This document shows, piece by piece, positions 35,613-45,053 of a stretch of 64,000 bases of DNA (its first letter is position 1; each line of letters starts with the position of its first letter). The position numbers and the translations under genes were made by a program. The stretch is from assembly GCA_028767165.1 (NCBI GenBank), contig JARACJ010000007.1, forward strand, positions 124,001 to 188,000. Reading direction: 5' to 3'. A model generated the notes under the pieces. The model searched no databases and was not told where the DNA came from. It saw only the letters and a list, made by a program, of their open reading frames with translations. Source of the DNA: Proteobacteria bacterium DTSAM18 (GTDB lineage Bacteria > Myxococcota_A > UBA796 > GCA-2862545).

Positions 35613-36329
35613 ATGAGAAGGTACTGGTCGAGCGTGGGCCTCGCGGCGATGCCGCTGCTGTTCCTCCCGTCCTCCGAGGCCCATGCCAAGGGGGCCGATG
35701 GGTGCGTCAAGGGCGATTGTCGCATCGTCGTCGTCATCACCGACCCCGGCTTCGCGGGGGCCACCTACGGTGATCCGGCGCTGCAGCAGGAGGCCTTCGC
35801 CCTGCACCAGGCCCGCGAACGCGCCGAACGCGCGACGCGCTCGGGAGGCGTCAGCTCCGCGGGGGGCGTGGTCATGGGCATGCAGCCCATGATGGGGCCC
35901 GCATCCGTGGTGGCGGAGGCACGGGGCCTTCAGCAGATGTCCGAGGCCAACCGTGAGCTCGCGGCGGCCAACGCCCATGCCCGCGACGTCCTGGTGGAGC
36001 GGGGCCTCGAACAGCCGCCGGCCGCCCTGCGCGTGGGAGGCTGGGCCACCTATGGCATCGGCGTGATCTCGGGCGTGGGCGCCACCGGGGCCCGCCTTGC
36101 GGGAGGGCCCCTGGCCGGCAACCTCGTCGGCATCGTGCCCACCGGCGCGATGGGAGCCTCCCATGCCATGTTCGATGCCGAGGCCGAACAGCTCGAGGGC
36201 TACATGCATGCCTACGCCCAGGGCGAGGCACCCCTGGTGGAGCAGCCCACCTGGATGGACACCCTGCAGCCGGTCCTGAGGATCGCCACCCGTGCCCTCG
36301 ACCGACTGGTGGGACGCGCCGAAGGCTGA
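35613..36329 (+). CDS. Secreted protein of unknown function
   Basis: 238 residues. ATG at 35613 follows GGAGGTCGCG. The N-terminus (MRRYWSSVGLAAMPLLFLPSS) is a signal peptide cleaved near SEAHAKG. The mature protein has two early Cys (DGCVKGDCRIVVV), a helical Ala/Glu/Arg-rich middle, and a glycine-rich hydrophobic stretch near 170-190 (YGIGVISGVGATGARLAGG). No family is recognised. Confidence 0.6.
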   Translation: MRRYWSSVGLAAMPLLFLPSSEAHAKGADGCVKGDCRIVVVITDPGFAGATYGDPALQQEAFALHQARERAERATRSGGVSSAGGVVMGMQPMMGPASVVAEARGLQQMSEANRELAAANAHARDVLVERGLEQPPAALRVGGWATYGIGVISGVGATGARLAGGPLAGNLVGIVPTGAMGASHAMFDAEAEQLEGYMHAYAQGEAPLVEQPTWMDTLQPVLRIATRALDRLVGRAEG

Positions 36330-36497
36330 ACCCGCCCTCGGCACCCCACGCCCGATCCGGCCACCGGCCGCGTCGGGCGTCTGTGCATCTGCGGATCGTC
36401 GGCAGGGCCCACCGACGCCGACTCCAGGGAGAGGGGAGAGCGGAAAGCGTGCCATCACGCCGGCATAACGCTGTGATGACGGGTTTCGCCGGATGGC

Positions 36498-36525
36498 TTG
36501 TCAAAATCAAACGATCGTTTAATAT
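36498..36525 (+). promoter_or_regulatory. Promoter of the S1P-lyase-like/MlrC operon with palindromic operator
   Basis: TTGTCA (36498-36503) and TAATAT (36520-36525) are separated by 16 bp. The spacer holds the perfect 12-bp palindrome AAACGATCGTTT (36509-36520), which resembles TetR-family operators. A repressor bound there would block RNA polymerase. The first gene starts at 36545 behind GGAGGACACG. No tetR-type gene is visible in the window, so the regulator lies elsewhere. Confidence 0.6.
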
Positions 36526-36544
36526 GCGCCCATCGGAGGACACG

Positions 36545-38011
36545 ATGACACGCGCAGCCATTCCCGAGAAGGGACGTCCGGCAGAGGACCTGCTCACCGA
36601 GATGGAGAGCTACGGGGTCGACGACGTCGACTTCAAGGGAGGCCGCACCTGGTCCATGGTGTACTGGGCCGGCGACGACCACCACGCCTTCCTCGAGAAG
36701 GCCCACAACCTGTACATGGCGGGCAACGCCCTGAACCCCATGGCCTTCAAGAGCCTCAAGCGCTTCGAGGCCGAGGTCGTCCAGATGACCGCCAGCATGC
36801 TCCACGGTCCCGAGTCTGCGGTGGGCACGATGACCTCCGGCGGTACCGAGTCCATCCTCATGGCGGTCAAGGCCTACCGTGATGAGGCCCGCAGGAAGTG
36901 GCCCTGGATCGTCCGGCCGCAGATCGTCGCGCCCGTCACGGTCCATCCCGCCTTCGACAAGGCGTGCCACTACTTCGGCCTGCAGCTGAAGAAGGTCCCG
37001 GTCGACGCCGACGGCATCGTCGACCCGAGGGCAATGGAGCGGGCCATCTCACGGCGCACGGTGCTCCTCGTGGCCTCGGCACCCCAGTACGCCCACGGGG
37101 TGGTCGACCCCATCCCGGAGATCGGCGCCATCGCCGCGCGTCGGGGCCTGCCCCTGCACGTCGACGCCTGCTTCGGTGGCTTCATGCTGCCCTGGCTGGA
37201 GCGTCTCGGGGTGCAGATGCCCACCTGGGACTTCCGGGTGCAAGGCGTCACGTCCATCTCCGCCGACCTGCACAAGTACGGGTTCGCGGCGAAAGGGGCC
37301 TCCGTGGTGGTCTACCGCGACATGGATCACCTCAGGCACCAGTTCTACGTGTCCGTCGACTGGCCCGGCGGCATCTACGCCTCCCCGAGCATGGCGGGCA
37401 CCCGCCCCGGCGGTGCCATCGCCGCTGCCTGGGCGGCCCTCATGGTCATGGGGGAGGACCGCTACATGGAGCATGCCGAGGCCGCGTGGGACGTGGCCGA
37501 GCGACTGCGGGCGGGCATCGACGCCATGGAGGGGCTCCGGGTGATGGGGCGCCCCATGTCCACCATCGTCACCTGGACCTCGACCGAGGCGGGCATCGAC
37601 GTCTACGCCGTGGCGGACCAGCTCGTGAGCAAGGGCTGGTCGGTGGATCGTCAGCAGAAGCCGCCGAGCGTGCACCTCACCTGCAACGCCTCCAACGCCG
37701 AAGCGGTCGACACCTACCTCGCCGATCTGAAGGAGGCGGTGGCCCATGTCCGCGCGCACCCCGAGCTCGCTGACGAGGGGGAGGCGGCCATGTACGGCCT
37801 GATGAGCAAGATCCCCATCAAGGGGCTCGTGGCCCCTGCCGTGCGTCAGGTGATGGAGCAGATGTACGCGCCCGGCGCCCTGGGCACGCCGGATCTGTCC
37901 GAGGGGCCGGCCGCGCCGGAAGGGGCCTTGGGCAAGGTGCAGAAGATCGCGGAGGATCTGTTCCGCCGCTGGAACCGGGCCCGGTCCACGAGCAAGGTGG
38001 TGCGGCCATGA
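36545..38011 (+). CDS. PLP-dependent sphingosine-1-phosphate-lyase-like enzyme
   Basis: 488 residues. A group II decarboxylase-type PLP protein close to the S1P lyase branch: GGTESILMAVKAYRDEA, HVDACFGGFMLPW, and SADLHKYGFAAKGASVVVYR, where Lys244 is the expected PLP lysine (typical S1P lyases have SADTHKYG). FVSVDWPGGIYASPSMAGTR-like sequence follows. No membrane anchor is visible, as in soluble bacterial homologues. It would cleave a long-chain base phosphate between C2 and C3, but the substrate is only inferred. It overlaps mlrC-like by ATGA. Confidence 0.8.
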   Translation: MTRAAIPEKGRPAEDLLTEMESYGVDDVDFKGGRTWSMVYWAGDDHHAFLEKAHNLYMAGNALNPMAFKSLKRFEAEVVQMTASMLHGPESAVGTMTSGGTESILMAVKAYRDEARRKWPWIVRPQIVAPVTVHPAFDKACHYFGLQLKKVPVDADGIVDPRAMERAISRRTVLLVASAPQYAHGVVDPIPEIGAIAARRGLPLHVDACFGGFMLPWLERLGVQMPTWDFRVQGVTSISADLHKYGFAAKGASVVVYRDMDHLRHQFYVSVDWPGGIYASPSMAGTRPGGAIAAAWAALMVMGEDRYMEHAEAAWDVAERLRAGIDAMEGLRVMGRPMSTIVTWTSTEAGIDVYAVADQLVSKGWSVDRQQKPPSVHLTCNASNAEAVDTYLADLKEAVAHVRAHPELADEGEAAMYGLMSKIPIKGLVAPAVRQVMEQMYAPGALGTPDLSEGPAAPEGALGKVQKIAEDLFRRWNRARSTSKVVRP

Positions 38012-39528
38012 GCAAGCGCATCGCCTTCCTGCGGATCGCCCAGGAGACCAACGCGCTGTCGCCGGTGCTCACCTCGATCGACGACTTCCGGCGCACGCAC
38101 TTCTTCGAGCACGGCGATCTGCTCGACCGCTGTCAGCCCAGGGGAGAGGAGGCACCGGGCTTCCTGCGCAACGCGGAGCTGTCGGGGTTCGTCAAGGCGA
38201 TGAAGCGGCTGGCGGGCGACGAGGTGGAGCTGGTGCCCATGTTCAGCGCCTGGATGATCCCCGCGGGTCCGCTCACCGAAGATGCCGTCCGGTGGTTCCT
38301 CGACCGCATCCGGCGTGAGTTCGAAGCCGCCGGCCACCTCGACGGCGTGTACGTCTCGCTGCACGGGGCCATGCGCGGCGTGGTGTTCGAGGAACCCGAG
38401 GCCGACTTCCTGGAGACCATCCGCAAGCTGGTGGGCCCGGATGTGCCCGTGGTGGCCAGCCTGGATCTGCACGCCCAGATGTCCCGTCGCAAGGCCGACA
38501 CTGGCGCGCTGTTCCTGGCCTACCACACCAACCCCCACAGGGATCACGCGTCCACCGGGGCCCGCTGCGCCGACGTGCTCTACAAGGCGGTCACGGGGCA
38601 GGCCCGCCCGGTGATGGCCTGGCGTACCCTGCCCATGGTCCTCGGAGGCGGGTTCACCCTCGACTTCCTGGCACCGATGCGGGGCGTGTTCCGGTACATC
38701 CGCCGGGTCATGCGTCACCCCAAGGTGATGGACGCCTCTGCGCTGATGGTGCAGCTGTGGAACGACGACAAGCACCTCGGGTGGGCCTGTACGGCCATCG
38801 TCGACGGCGACACGCTGCTGGCGGAGGAGGTCGCCCACGAGCTGGCCCACAAGCTGTGGAGCGTGCGCCATCACATGCCGCCCCTGTTCCCCACCGCCGA
38901 CGAGGCCATGGTGCAGATCCGTCGGGCGAAGTGGGCCCGCCGCCTCGGGACGATCTGCCTGTCCGACGCCTCCGACATGGTGGGGGCGGGTGCCGTGGGG
39001 GAGAACACCCGGCTGCTGCGCACGCTCCTGGAAGAGGGCGAGGGCATGCGCATCTTCGCCACCGTCCGCGACGAGGAGGTCGTGGAGGCCCTGTGGGGTA
39101 CCTCGGAAGGCGCGCGGGTCGAGGTCGAGGTGGGGGGCAAGATCTGCCCGGAGCTGTCGAGGCCCCTGCCCGTCGAAGGGGTCGTGCGGGGGCGCAGCAC
39201 CGATCATGGCTTCGGGCGCCGGGTGCTCCTCGATCTCGGCCACATGCAGCTCATCGTCACCGAGGGGCCGCCGCTGGCGATGAAGCCCATGTTCTACCGC
39301 TCCATGGGTCTCAAGCCCATGAAGGCGGACGTGGTGATGGTGAAGAGCCTGTTCCCGTTCCGGCTGTTCTTCCTGTGCCAGAACCGCAAGACCATCTACG
39401 CCCGCACCCGCGGCATGACCGACTTCGACGCGCCCTACCGGGTGCAGTTCGCCCACCCGGTGCACCCGGTGCACCCGGTGTCCGACTGGCAGACGGTCGA
39501 TGCCCTCCGCCGGGGCGCCTGGTACTAG
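38008..39528 (+). CDS. M81 family metallopeptidase (MlrC-like)
   Basis: 506 residues, start overlapping the previous stop. M81 (microcystin-degradation MlrC) family features are RIAFLRIAQETNALSPV, VYVSLHGAMRGV, VVASLDLHAQMSRRK, LAYHTNPHRDHASTGARCAD, a candidate metal site with several His and Asp, and a C-terminal region KADVVMVKSLFPFR. The end has HPV three times in succession. It is presumably a cytosolic zinc-dependent amidohydrolase; the natural substrate is unknown. Co-expression with the S1P-lyase-like gene is notable. Confidence 0.85.
   Translation: MSKRIAFLRIAQETNALSPVLTSIDDFRRTHFFEHGDLLDRCQPRGEEAPGFLRNAELSGFVKAMKRLAGDEVELVPMFSAWMIPAGPLTEDAVRWFLDRIRREFEAAGHLDGVYVSLHGAMRGVVFEEPEADFLETIRKLVGPDVPVVASLDLHAQMSRRKADTGALFLAYHTNPHRDHASTGARCADVLYKAVTGQARPVMAWRTLPMVLGGGFTLDFLAPMRGVFRYIRRVMRHPKVMDASALMVQLWNDDKHLGWACTAIVDGDTLLAEEVAHELAHKLWSVRHHMPPLFPTADEAMVQIRRAKWARRLGTICLSDASDMVGAGAVGENTRLLRTLLEEGEGMRIFATVRDEEVVEALWGTSEGARVEVEVGGKICPELSRPLPVEGVVRGRSTDHGFGRRVLLDLGHMQLIVTEGPPLAMKPMFYRSMGLKPMKADVVMVKSLFPFRLFFLCQNRKTIYARTRGMTDFDAPYRVQFAHPVHPVHPVSDWQTVDALRRGAWY
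39454..39480 (+). repeat. Three tandem 9-bp repeats in the MlrC-like gene
   Basis: CACCCGGTG occurs three times in succession and encodes His-Pro-Val three times. The repeat may vary in copy number by slippage. Confidence 0.7.
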
Positions 39529-39535
39529 GCGCGGC

Positions 39536-40723
39536 TCACCGGGGCAGCGTGCGGACCTCGTCGGCGCGCGCGGGCTCCATCGTGAGCGTGCCGACGTCCT
39601 GGCAGGTCTGCTCGCGGCAGGAGCCGGGGACGTCCTGATCCACCAGGATGCTGCGCTCGGTGGCGATCCAGCCTTCCTCCATCTCCGCGCTGGCCATGAG
39701 CAGGTGGCTGCCCTGGGCGACGGCCGTGACACAGAACCGCCCATCCGGGTAGGTGAACCAGGCGCTGCTGCTGAGGCCGTCCGGGAAGAGCAGACCCACA
39801 CGGATGCCGCCGAGACCCACGCCGTTCTTGTCGGCGAGGATGCCCGTGACGCAGCCGAGCTCCTCGTGGGACTCCTTGCGGCCGATGGCGTACCAGCCGG
39901 GGGCGGCGAGCTCGGCGATGAGGGTGCCGCCGGTCACGGTGACGTCGCCGACGGAGCGCCACCAGGGGCCCTCGGGGTCGTGGTACCAGAGCAGGTGGGT
40001 GCCGTCCTGCAGGATGGTGTCGCGGACCGAGGCGGTGACGGGCTCGGCGAGCTCGAAGGTGGTGGGGTCGAGCTGCTGGGAGAGCTCGCGGATCTGCAGG
40101 TGCAGCGCGGCGTCGGCGATGAGCAGGGACCAGTCCTCGGTGTAGAGGTCGGGCATGCTGTTCGCCACCTCGGGGGCGTCTGCGTAGGCCACCGACGTGA
40201 ACGCGGCGTTGGGCGTGACCTCGCCTTCCGGGGCGACGATGGCGCCCTCGGGGATCTCGACCTTGATGGCCCCCATGACCACCTCGGAGGCCGCGTCGGT
40301 GGAGACGACGAAGTCCTGGGTGGGGAGCAGGGGCACCGTGAGCTGGCTCGTGCCGCCGGGAAACAGCCAGGCCGTGGTGAGCGTATCGGCGTGACCGGGC
40401 GCACTGATGCGGATCGACTTGGACCACGGGAAGTACATGGGCCGCACGACGTCGGCGAGCCCCATCTCGTTGGTGGAGGCCTGGGCCTCCTCGAGCCGGA
40501 CGTTGGCGGCGAACAGCGGCTGGCCCTCGGCGCCGGTGACCCGGACGAGGGCGTGGGCATCCTCCGGCTCGTGGTGCCAGCGATCACCGCCGGTGCCGCA
40601 GGAGGTGGACTCCTCGGGCAGGGTGATGACGCCGGAGTCGTCCTGCCACGCGGGCAGCTCGAGTTCGTCGGGCTCGGCGGTACAGGCCAGGAGGCCGACA
40701 AGGGTCCACGCACATTGCTTCAT
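39536..40723 (-). CDS. Lipoprotein with carboxypeptidase-regulatory-like domains
   Basis: 395 residues from ATG at 40723. The lipobox ends in Cys (LVGLLAC). The N-terminal part has a beta-sandwich pattern (LVRVTGAEGQPLFAANVRLE, PMYFPWSKSIRISAPGHAD) resembling CarboxypepD_reg-like repeats. It recurs near the C-terminus with GCVTGILADKNGVGLGGIRV and DGRFCVTAVAQGSHLLMAS. A further C-terminal pair of Cys is in CREQTCQDV. Probably an outer-surface lipoprotein; the ligand is unknown. It is preceded by the terminator of hutH. Confidence 0.65.
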   Translation of the reverse strand: MKQCAWTLVGLLACTAEPDELELPAWQDDSGVITLPEESTSCGTGGDRWHHEPEDAHALVRVTGAEGQPLFAANVRLEEAQASTNEMGLADVVRPMYFPWSKSIRISAPGHADTLTTAWLFPGGTSQLTVPLLPTQDFVVSTDAASEVVMGAIKVEIPEGAIVAPEGEVTPNAAFTSVAYADAPEVANSMPDLYTEDWSLLIADAALHLQIRELSQQLDPTTFELAEPVTASVRDTILQDGTHLLWYHDPEGPWWRSVGDVTVTGGTLIAELAAPGWYAIGRKESHEELGCVTGILADKNGVGLGGIRVGLLFPDGLSSSAWFTYPDGRFCVTAVAQGSHLLMASAEMEEGWIATERSILVDQDVPGSCREQTCQDVGTLTMEPARADEVRTLPR

Positions 40724-40826
40724 GGTGCCTTCCTGAGCGCATTGTCCGGTGGAGGGGGGTGTCGTGTCTCGGCATTGTGCCGCATTTGACACGCCCCGGA
40801 CAGACCGTCTGGCCCAGGAAGACGAA

Positions 40827-40862
40827 AGGCGCCTTCCCACCGAGCATGGCGGGAAGGCGCCT
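40827..40862 (-). terminator. Terminator of the hut operon
   Basis: A 12-bp stem (AGGCGCCTTCCC / GGGAAGGCGCCT) with a 12-nt loop, about 18 bp after the hutH stop, followed by CTTTCGTCTTCC on the minus strand. Confidence 0.75.
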
Positions 40863-40879
40863 CGACGCGATCGCGGCGA

Positions 40880-42415
40880 TCAACCCAGGGTGGGCAGCAC
40901 GCCTTCGGGCATCAGGTCGTTGTAGGACGCGCTGGCCAGCAGCTCGGCGGCCCGGGCGATGTCGGGCGCGAAGTAGCGGTCCTTGTCGTAGAAGGGCACG
41001 CGGGCGCGGAGGCGGGCCTTGGCCTGCTCCACCCGGTCGGCGGCCTTCAGGGGCGAGCGGAAGTCCACGCCCTGGGCCGCAGCGAGCAGCTCGACGGCCA
41101 GGATGCCCCGGGTGTTCTCGGCCATGTCGCGCAGGCGACGGGCCGCGAAGGTGGCCATGGAGACGTGGTCCTCCTGGTTGGCGCTGGTGGGCAGGGAGTC
41201 GACCACGGCCGGGTGGGCCAGGGTCTTGTTCTCGCTGCACAGGGCCGCACTGGTGACCTGGGCGATCATGAAGCCGGAGTTCACGCCGCCGTTCTCGACC
41301 AGGAACGCCGGCAGGCCGGACATGTTGCGGTCGATGAGCAGGGCGATGCGGCGCTCGGAGAGGCTGCCGATCTCGGCGATGGCCAGGGCGAGGTTGTCGG
41401 CGACCATGCCGACGGGCTCGGCGTGGAAGTTGCCGCCGGACAGGATGTCGTTGTCGCCGGCGAACACGAGCGGGTTGTCGGAGACGGAGTTGGCCTCCAC
41501 GAGCAGCACGTCGGCCGCGTGGCGGATCTGCTGCAGGCAGGCGCCCATGACCTGGGGCTGGCACCGCAGGGAGTAGGGGTCCTGGACCTTCTCGCAGTTC
41601 TCGTGGGAGGCGCCGATCTCGGAGGTCTCGCCGAGCAGGTGGCGGTACACCCGGGCGGCGTCCTTCTGGGTCTGGTGGCCACGGACCTCGTGGATGCGGG
41701 CGTCGAAGGGCACGCGGGAGCCCTTGGCCGCCTCGACGCTCAGGGCGCCACAGACGGACGCACCTGCGTACAGGTCCTCTGCATACAGCAGGCCCTGCAG
41801 GGCGAAGGCGGTGGACGCCTGGGTGCCGTTGAGGAGGGCCAGGCCCTCCTTGGGTGCCAGCGTGATGGGCTGCAGGCCGGCGATCTTCAGGCCGTCGGCC
41901 GCGTCGATCAGGCGGCCCTCGTACATCGCCTTGCCCTCGCCGAGGAGCAGGCAGGCCATGTGGGCGAGGGGCGCGAGATCACCGGAGGCGCCGACGGAGC
42001 CCTTCTCGGGCACGGCCGGGTAGACCTCGTGGTTTACCAGCGTGAGCAGGGCCTCGATGACCTCCCGGCGGATGCCGGAGAAGCCGCGGGCCAGGGAGCC
42101 GGCCTTGAGCACCATCATCAGGCGCACGGTGCTGCTGTCCATGAGCTGGCCGATGCCGGCGGCGTGGGACAGGACGATGGCCCGCTGCAGGTCCTGCAGC
42201 TCCTCCCGCTTGATGCGGGTGTTGGCCAGAAGGCCGAAGCCGGTGTTGATGCCGTAGACGGTGCGGCCCTCGTCGAGGATGCGGGTGACCGTGGCGGCGG
42301 AGGCGTCCACCTGCTCGTGGCAGGAGGGGTCCAGCGTGACATGGACGGATTCACGGGCGACCCGGCGGATGTCGCCCAGGGTGAGCTGACCGGGGATCAG
42401 GTTGAGCTTGAACAT
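40880..42415 (-). CDS. hutH: Histidine ammonia-lyase
   Basis: 511 residues, the normal length. It removes ammonia from L-histidine to give urocanate. The self-forming MIO cofactor triplet Ala143-Ser144-Gly145 is present in [14 protein letters not shown]. Other HAL features include [40 protein letters not shown], and [11 protein letters not shown]. Its ATG overlaps the hutU stop (TGATG), with GGAGG upstream. It is the last gene of the operon and is followed by a terminator. Confidence 0.97.
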   Translation of the reverse strand: MFKLNLIPGQLTLGDIRRVARESVHVTLDPSCHEQVDASAATVTRILDEGRTVYGINTGFGLLANTRIKREELQDLQRAIVLSHAAGIGQLMDSSTVRLMMVLKAGSLARGFSGIRREVIEALLTLVNHEVYPAVPEKGSVGASGDLAPLAHMACLLLGEGKAMYEGRLIDAADGLKIAGLQPITLAPKEGLALLNGTQASTAFALQGLLYAEDLYAGASVCGALSVEAAKGSRVPFDARIHEVRGHQTQKDAARVYRHLLGETSEIGASHENCEKVQDPYSLRCQPQVMGACLQQIRHAADVLLVEANSVSDNPLVFAGDNDILSGGNFHAEPVGMVADNLALAIAEIGSLSERRIALLIDRNMSGLPAFLVENGGVNSGFMIAQVTSAALCSENKTLAHPAVVDSLPTSANQEDHVSMATFAARRLRDMAENTRGILAVELLAAAQGVDFRSPLKAADRVEQAKARLRARVPFYDKDRYFAPDIARAAELLASASYNDLMPEGVLPTLG

Positions 42416-44088
42416 CAGTCCTCCAGCATGGGCAGGTCGAGACCCTGCTCGCGGGCGCAGTCCTTGGCGATCTCGTAGCCGGCGTCGGCGTGACGCATGA
42501 CGCCGGTGCCCGGATCGTTCCAGAGCACGCGGGCCAGGCGCTTGTCGGCGGCATCGGTGCCGTCGGCCACGATGACCACGCCGGAGTGCTGGGAGAAGCC
42601 CATGCCCACGCCGCCGCCATGGTGCAGGCTGACCCAGGTGGCGCCGCCGGCGGTGTTGAGCAGGGCGTTGAGCAGGGGCCAGTCGGACACGGCGTCGGAG
42701 CCGTCCATCATGCCCTCGGTCTCCCGGTTGGGGGAGGCGACGGAGCCGGAGTCGAGGTGGTCGCGGCCGATGACCACGGGCGCGGACAGCTCGCCGTTCT
42801 TGACCATCTCGTTGAAGGCGCGGCCGAGGCGGGCGCGGTCCTTCAGGCCGACCCAGCAGATGCGGGAGGGCAGGCCCTGGAACTGGATGCGCTCACGGGC
42901 CATGTCGAGCCAGTTGTGCAGGTGGGGGTCATCGGGGATGAGCTCCTTCACCTTGGCGTCGGTCTTGTAGATGTCTTCCGGGTTGCCGGACAGGGCGGCC
43001 CAGCGGAAGGGTCCGATGCCCTGGCAGAACAGGGGACGGATGTAGGCCGGGACGAAGCCGGGGAAGTCGAAGGCGTCCTGCACACCCTTCTCGAAGGCCA
43101 TCTGGCGGATGTTGTTGCCGTAGTCGAGGGTGGCGGCGCCGCGCTCCTGCAGGGTGAGCATCGCGCGGACCTGCACGGCCATGGAGGCCTTGGCCTCGTC
43201 GACCACGCGGTTGGGGTCGCTGACGCGCAGCTCCTCGGCCTGCTCCAACGTCCAGCCCTGGGGCAGGTAGCCGTTGAGGGGGTCGTGGGCGGAGGTCTGG
43301 TCGGTGACGACGTCGGGGGTGATGCCGCGCTCGACGAGCTCGGTGAAGACGTCGGCGGCGTTGCCCAGCAGGCCCACGGAGACGGGCTCACCGGAGGCCT
43401 TGGCCTCCTCGATGATGGCGAGGGCCTCGTCGAGGGTGTCGGCCTTGCGGTCGATGTAGCGGGTCTCCAGGCGGCGCTGGATGCGGTAGGGGTCGCACTC
43501 CACGGCGATCATGGAGAAGCCGGCCATGGTGGCGGCGAGGGGCTGTGCGCCACCCATGCCGCCGAGGCCGCCGGTGAGGACCCACTTGCCGGACGCATCG
43601 CCGTCGAAGTGCTTCTTGGCCACGGCCACGAAGGTCTCGTAGGTGCCCTGCACGATGCCCTGGGAGCCGATGTAGATCCAGGATCCAGCGGTCATCTGGC
43701 CGTACATCATCAGGCCCTGCTTGTCGAGCTCGTTGAAGTGCTCCCAGTTGGCCCAGTGGGGGACGAGGTTGGAGTTGGCGATGAGGACGCGGGGGGCGTC
43801 GGGGTGCGTGGGGAACACGCCCACGGGCTTGCCGGACTGCACCAGGAGGGTCTGGTCGTCCTCGAGGCGGGTGAGGACCTCGACGATCTTGTCGTAGGAG
43901 GCCCAGTCACGGGCCGCGCGGCCGATGCCGCCGTAGACCACCAGGTCGGAGGGGATCTCGGCCACGTCGGGGTCGAGGTTGTTCATGAGCATCCGCAGGG
44001 CGGCCTCGGTGAGCCAGGACTTCGCGGTCAGCTCGGTGCCGTGGGCGGCGCGGATGACGCGGCTGGGGTCGTGACGACGGTCGTTCAT
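42415..44088 (-). CDS. hutU: Urocanate hydratase
   Basis: 557 residues from ATG at 44088, preferred because GGAGAACCCC precedes it and it overlaps the hutG stop (ATGA); ATG 12 bp earlier is possible. The NAD-dependent enzyme converts urocanate to imidazolonepropionate. Clear family parts are [51 protein letters not shown], and [15 protein letters not shown]. It is part of the tightly packed hut operon. Confidence 0.97.
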   Translation of the reverse strand: MNDRRHDPSRVIRAAHGTELTAKSWLTEAALRMLMNNLDPDVAEIPSDLVVYGGIGRAARDWASYDKIVEVLTRLEDDQTLLVQSGKPVGVFPTHPDAPRVLIANSNLVPHWANWEHFNELDKQGLMMYGQMTAGSWIYIGSQGIVQGTYETFVAVAKKHFDGDASGKWVLTGGLGGMGGAQPLAATMAGFSMIAVECDPYRIQRRLETRYIDRKADTLDEALAIIEEAKASGEPVSVGLLGNAADVFTELVERGITPDVVTDQTSAHDPLNGYLPQGWTLEQAEELRVSDPNRVVDEAKASMAVQVRAMLTLQERGAATLDYGNNIRQMAFEKGVQDAFDFPGFVPAYIRPLFCQGIGPFRWAALSGNPEDIYKTDAKVKELIPDDPHLHNWLDMARERIQFQGLPSRICWVGLKDRARLGRAFNEMVKNGELSAPVVIGRDHLDSGSVASPNRETEGMMDGSDAVSDWPLLNALLNTAGGATWVSLHHGGGVGMGFSQHSGVVIVADGTDAADKRLARVLWNDPGTGVMRHADAGYEIAKDCAREQGLDLPMLED

Positions 44089-45053
44089 GGGGTTCTCCAT
44101 TCGGTGCCGGCGAGCAGGTGGACGAGGCGGGCGGCCACCTTGGCCGTGCGGCTGTCGATGTCGAGGGAAGGGTTGAGTTCGGCGATGTCGGCCACCCGCA
44201 GCTTGTGGGGGGCGTGGGCAAGGACCTCGCGGACCACGGCTTCGGCCATGGACAGCTCGATACCCCTTGCGGACGGCGCCGAGACGCCCGGCGCGACACC
44301 CGCAGGTAGCACGTCCAGGCAGAAGGTCAGGTACAGGTGGTCGACCGTGTCGAGGAAGTCACGGACCTTTTCGAGGACATCCTCCCGGTTCCACGGGGAC
44401 ATCTCGTGGTCTTCGACGAATTGGGTACCGAGCATGCCGGCACGGTCGTACAGCGCCTGGGTGTTGGCGTCGCGGGCGATGCCGAGGACCATGTAGTGGA
44501 AGGGCCAGTCCCGGGCGGCGCAGTCGTGGGCGATCTGCAGGAAGGGGGTGCCGCTGGACTGGACCTCGTCGCAGTTGCGCAGGTCGAAGTGGGCGTCGAG
44601 GTTCAGCACGCCGATGCGGGGGGCGTCCGCGGAGCCCTGCAGGTGACGGGCCAGGCCGGAGAAGCTGCCGAAGGCGATCTCGTGGCCGCCGCCCATGACG
44701 ATGGCCTGGTGGCCGGCGCCGAGGACGATGGCCAGGCCGTCGGCGAGCCGATCCTGGGCCGCCGCGAGGTCGCCGTCGAGGCAGACCACGTCGCCGGCGT
44801 CGTAGACGGGGGGCGCGGGGTGCCAGGCCTTGCCCGCGAGGGCCTGCCGGGTGGCGGTGGGGCCCTTGGCGGCGCCGGCGCGGCCCTTGTTGCGCTTGAC
44901 GCCCTCGTCGCAGGCGAAGCCGAGGAGCACGGTGCCGCGGTCGGCGCCCGGTCCGAAGGCCTCGATGACCTCGTGCCAGCGGACGCCGCCGGCGCCTTCC
45001 TCGGGATCGGAGCGGCCGGTCCACAGGAAGGGGTTCATGGGCTGATCAAGCAT
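44085..45053 (-). CDS. hutG: Formimidoylglutamase (arginase family)
   Basis: 322 residues. It hydrolyses N-formimidoyl-L-glutamate to glutamate and formamide, finishing the pathway started by hutH. The Mn-binding arginase motifs are [26 protein letters not shown], and [18 protein letters not shown]. Start at 45053 overlaps the hutI end; an internal Met five residues later is possible. The C-terminal end overlaps hutU by four bases. Confidence 0.93.
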   Translation of the reverse strand: MLDQPMNPFLWTGRSDPEEGAGGVRWHEVIEAFGPGADRGTVLLGFACDEGVKRNKGRAGAAKGPTATRQALAGKAWHPAPPVYDAGDVVCLDGDLAAAQDRLADGLAIVLGAGHQAIVMGGGHEIAFGSFSGLARHLQGSADAPRIGVLNLDAHFDLRNCDEVQSSGTPFLQIAHDCAARDWPFHYMVLGIARDANTQALYDRAGMLGTQFVEDHEMSPWNREDVLEKVRDFLDTVDHLYLTFCLDVLPAGVAPGVSAPSARGIELSMAEAVVREVLAHAPHKLRVADIAELNPSLDIDSRTAKVAARLVHLLAGTEWRTP

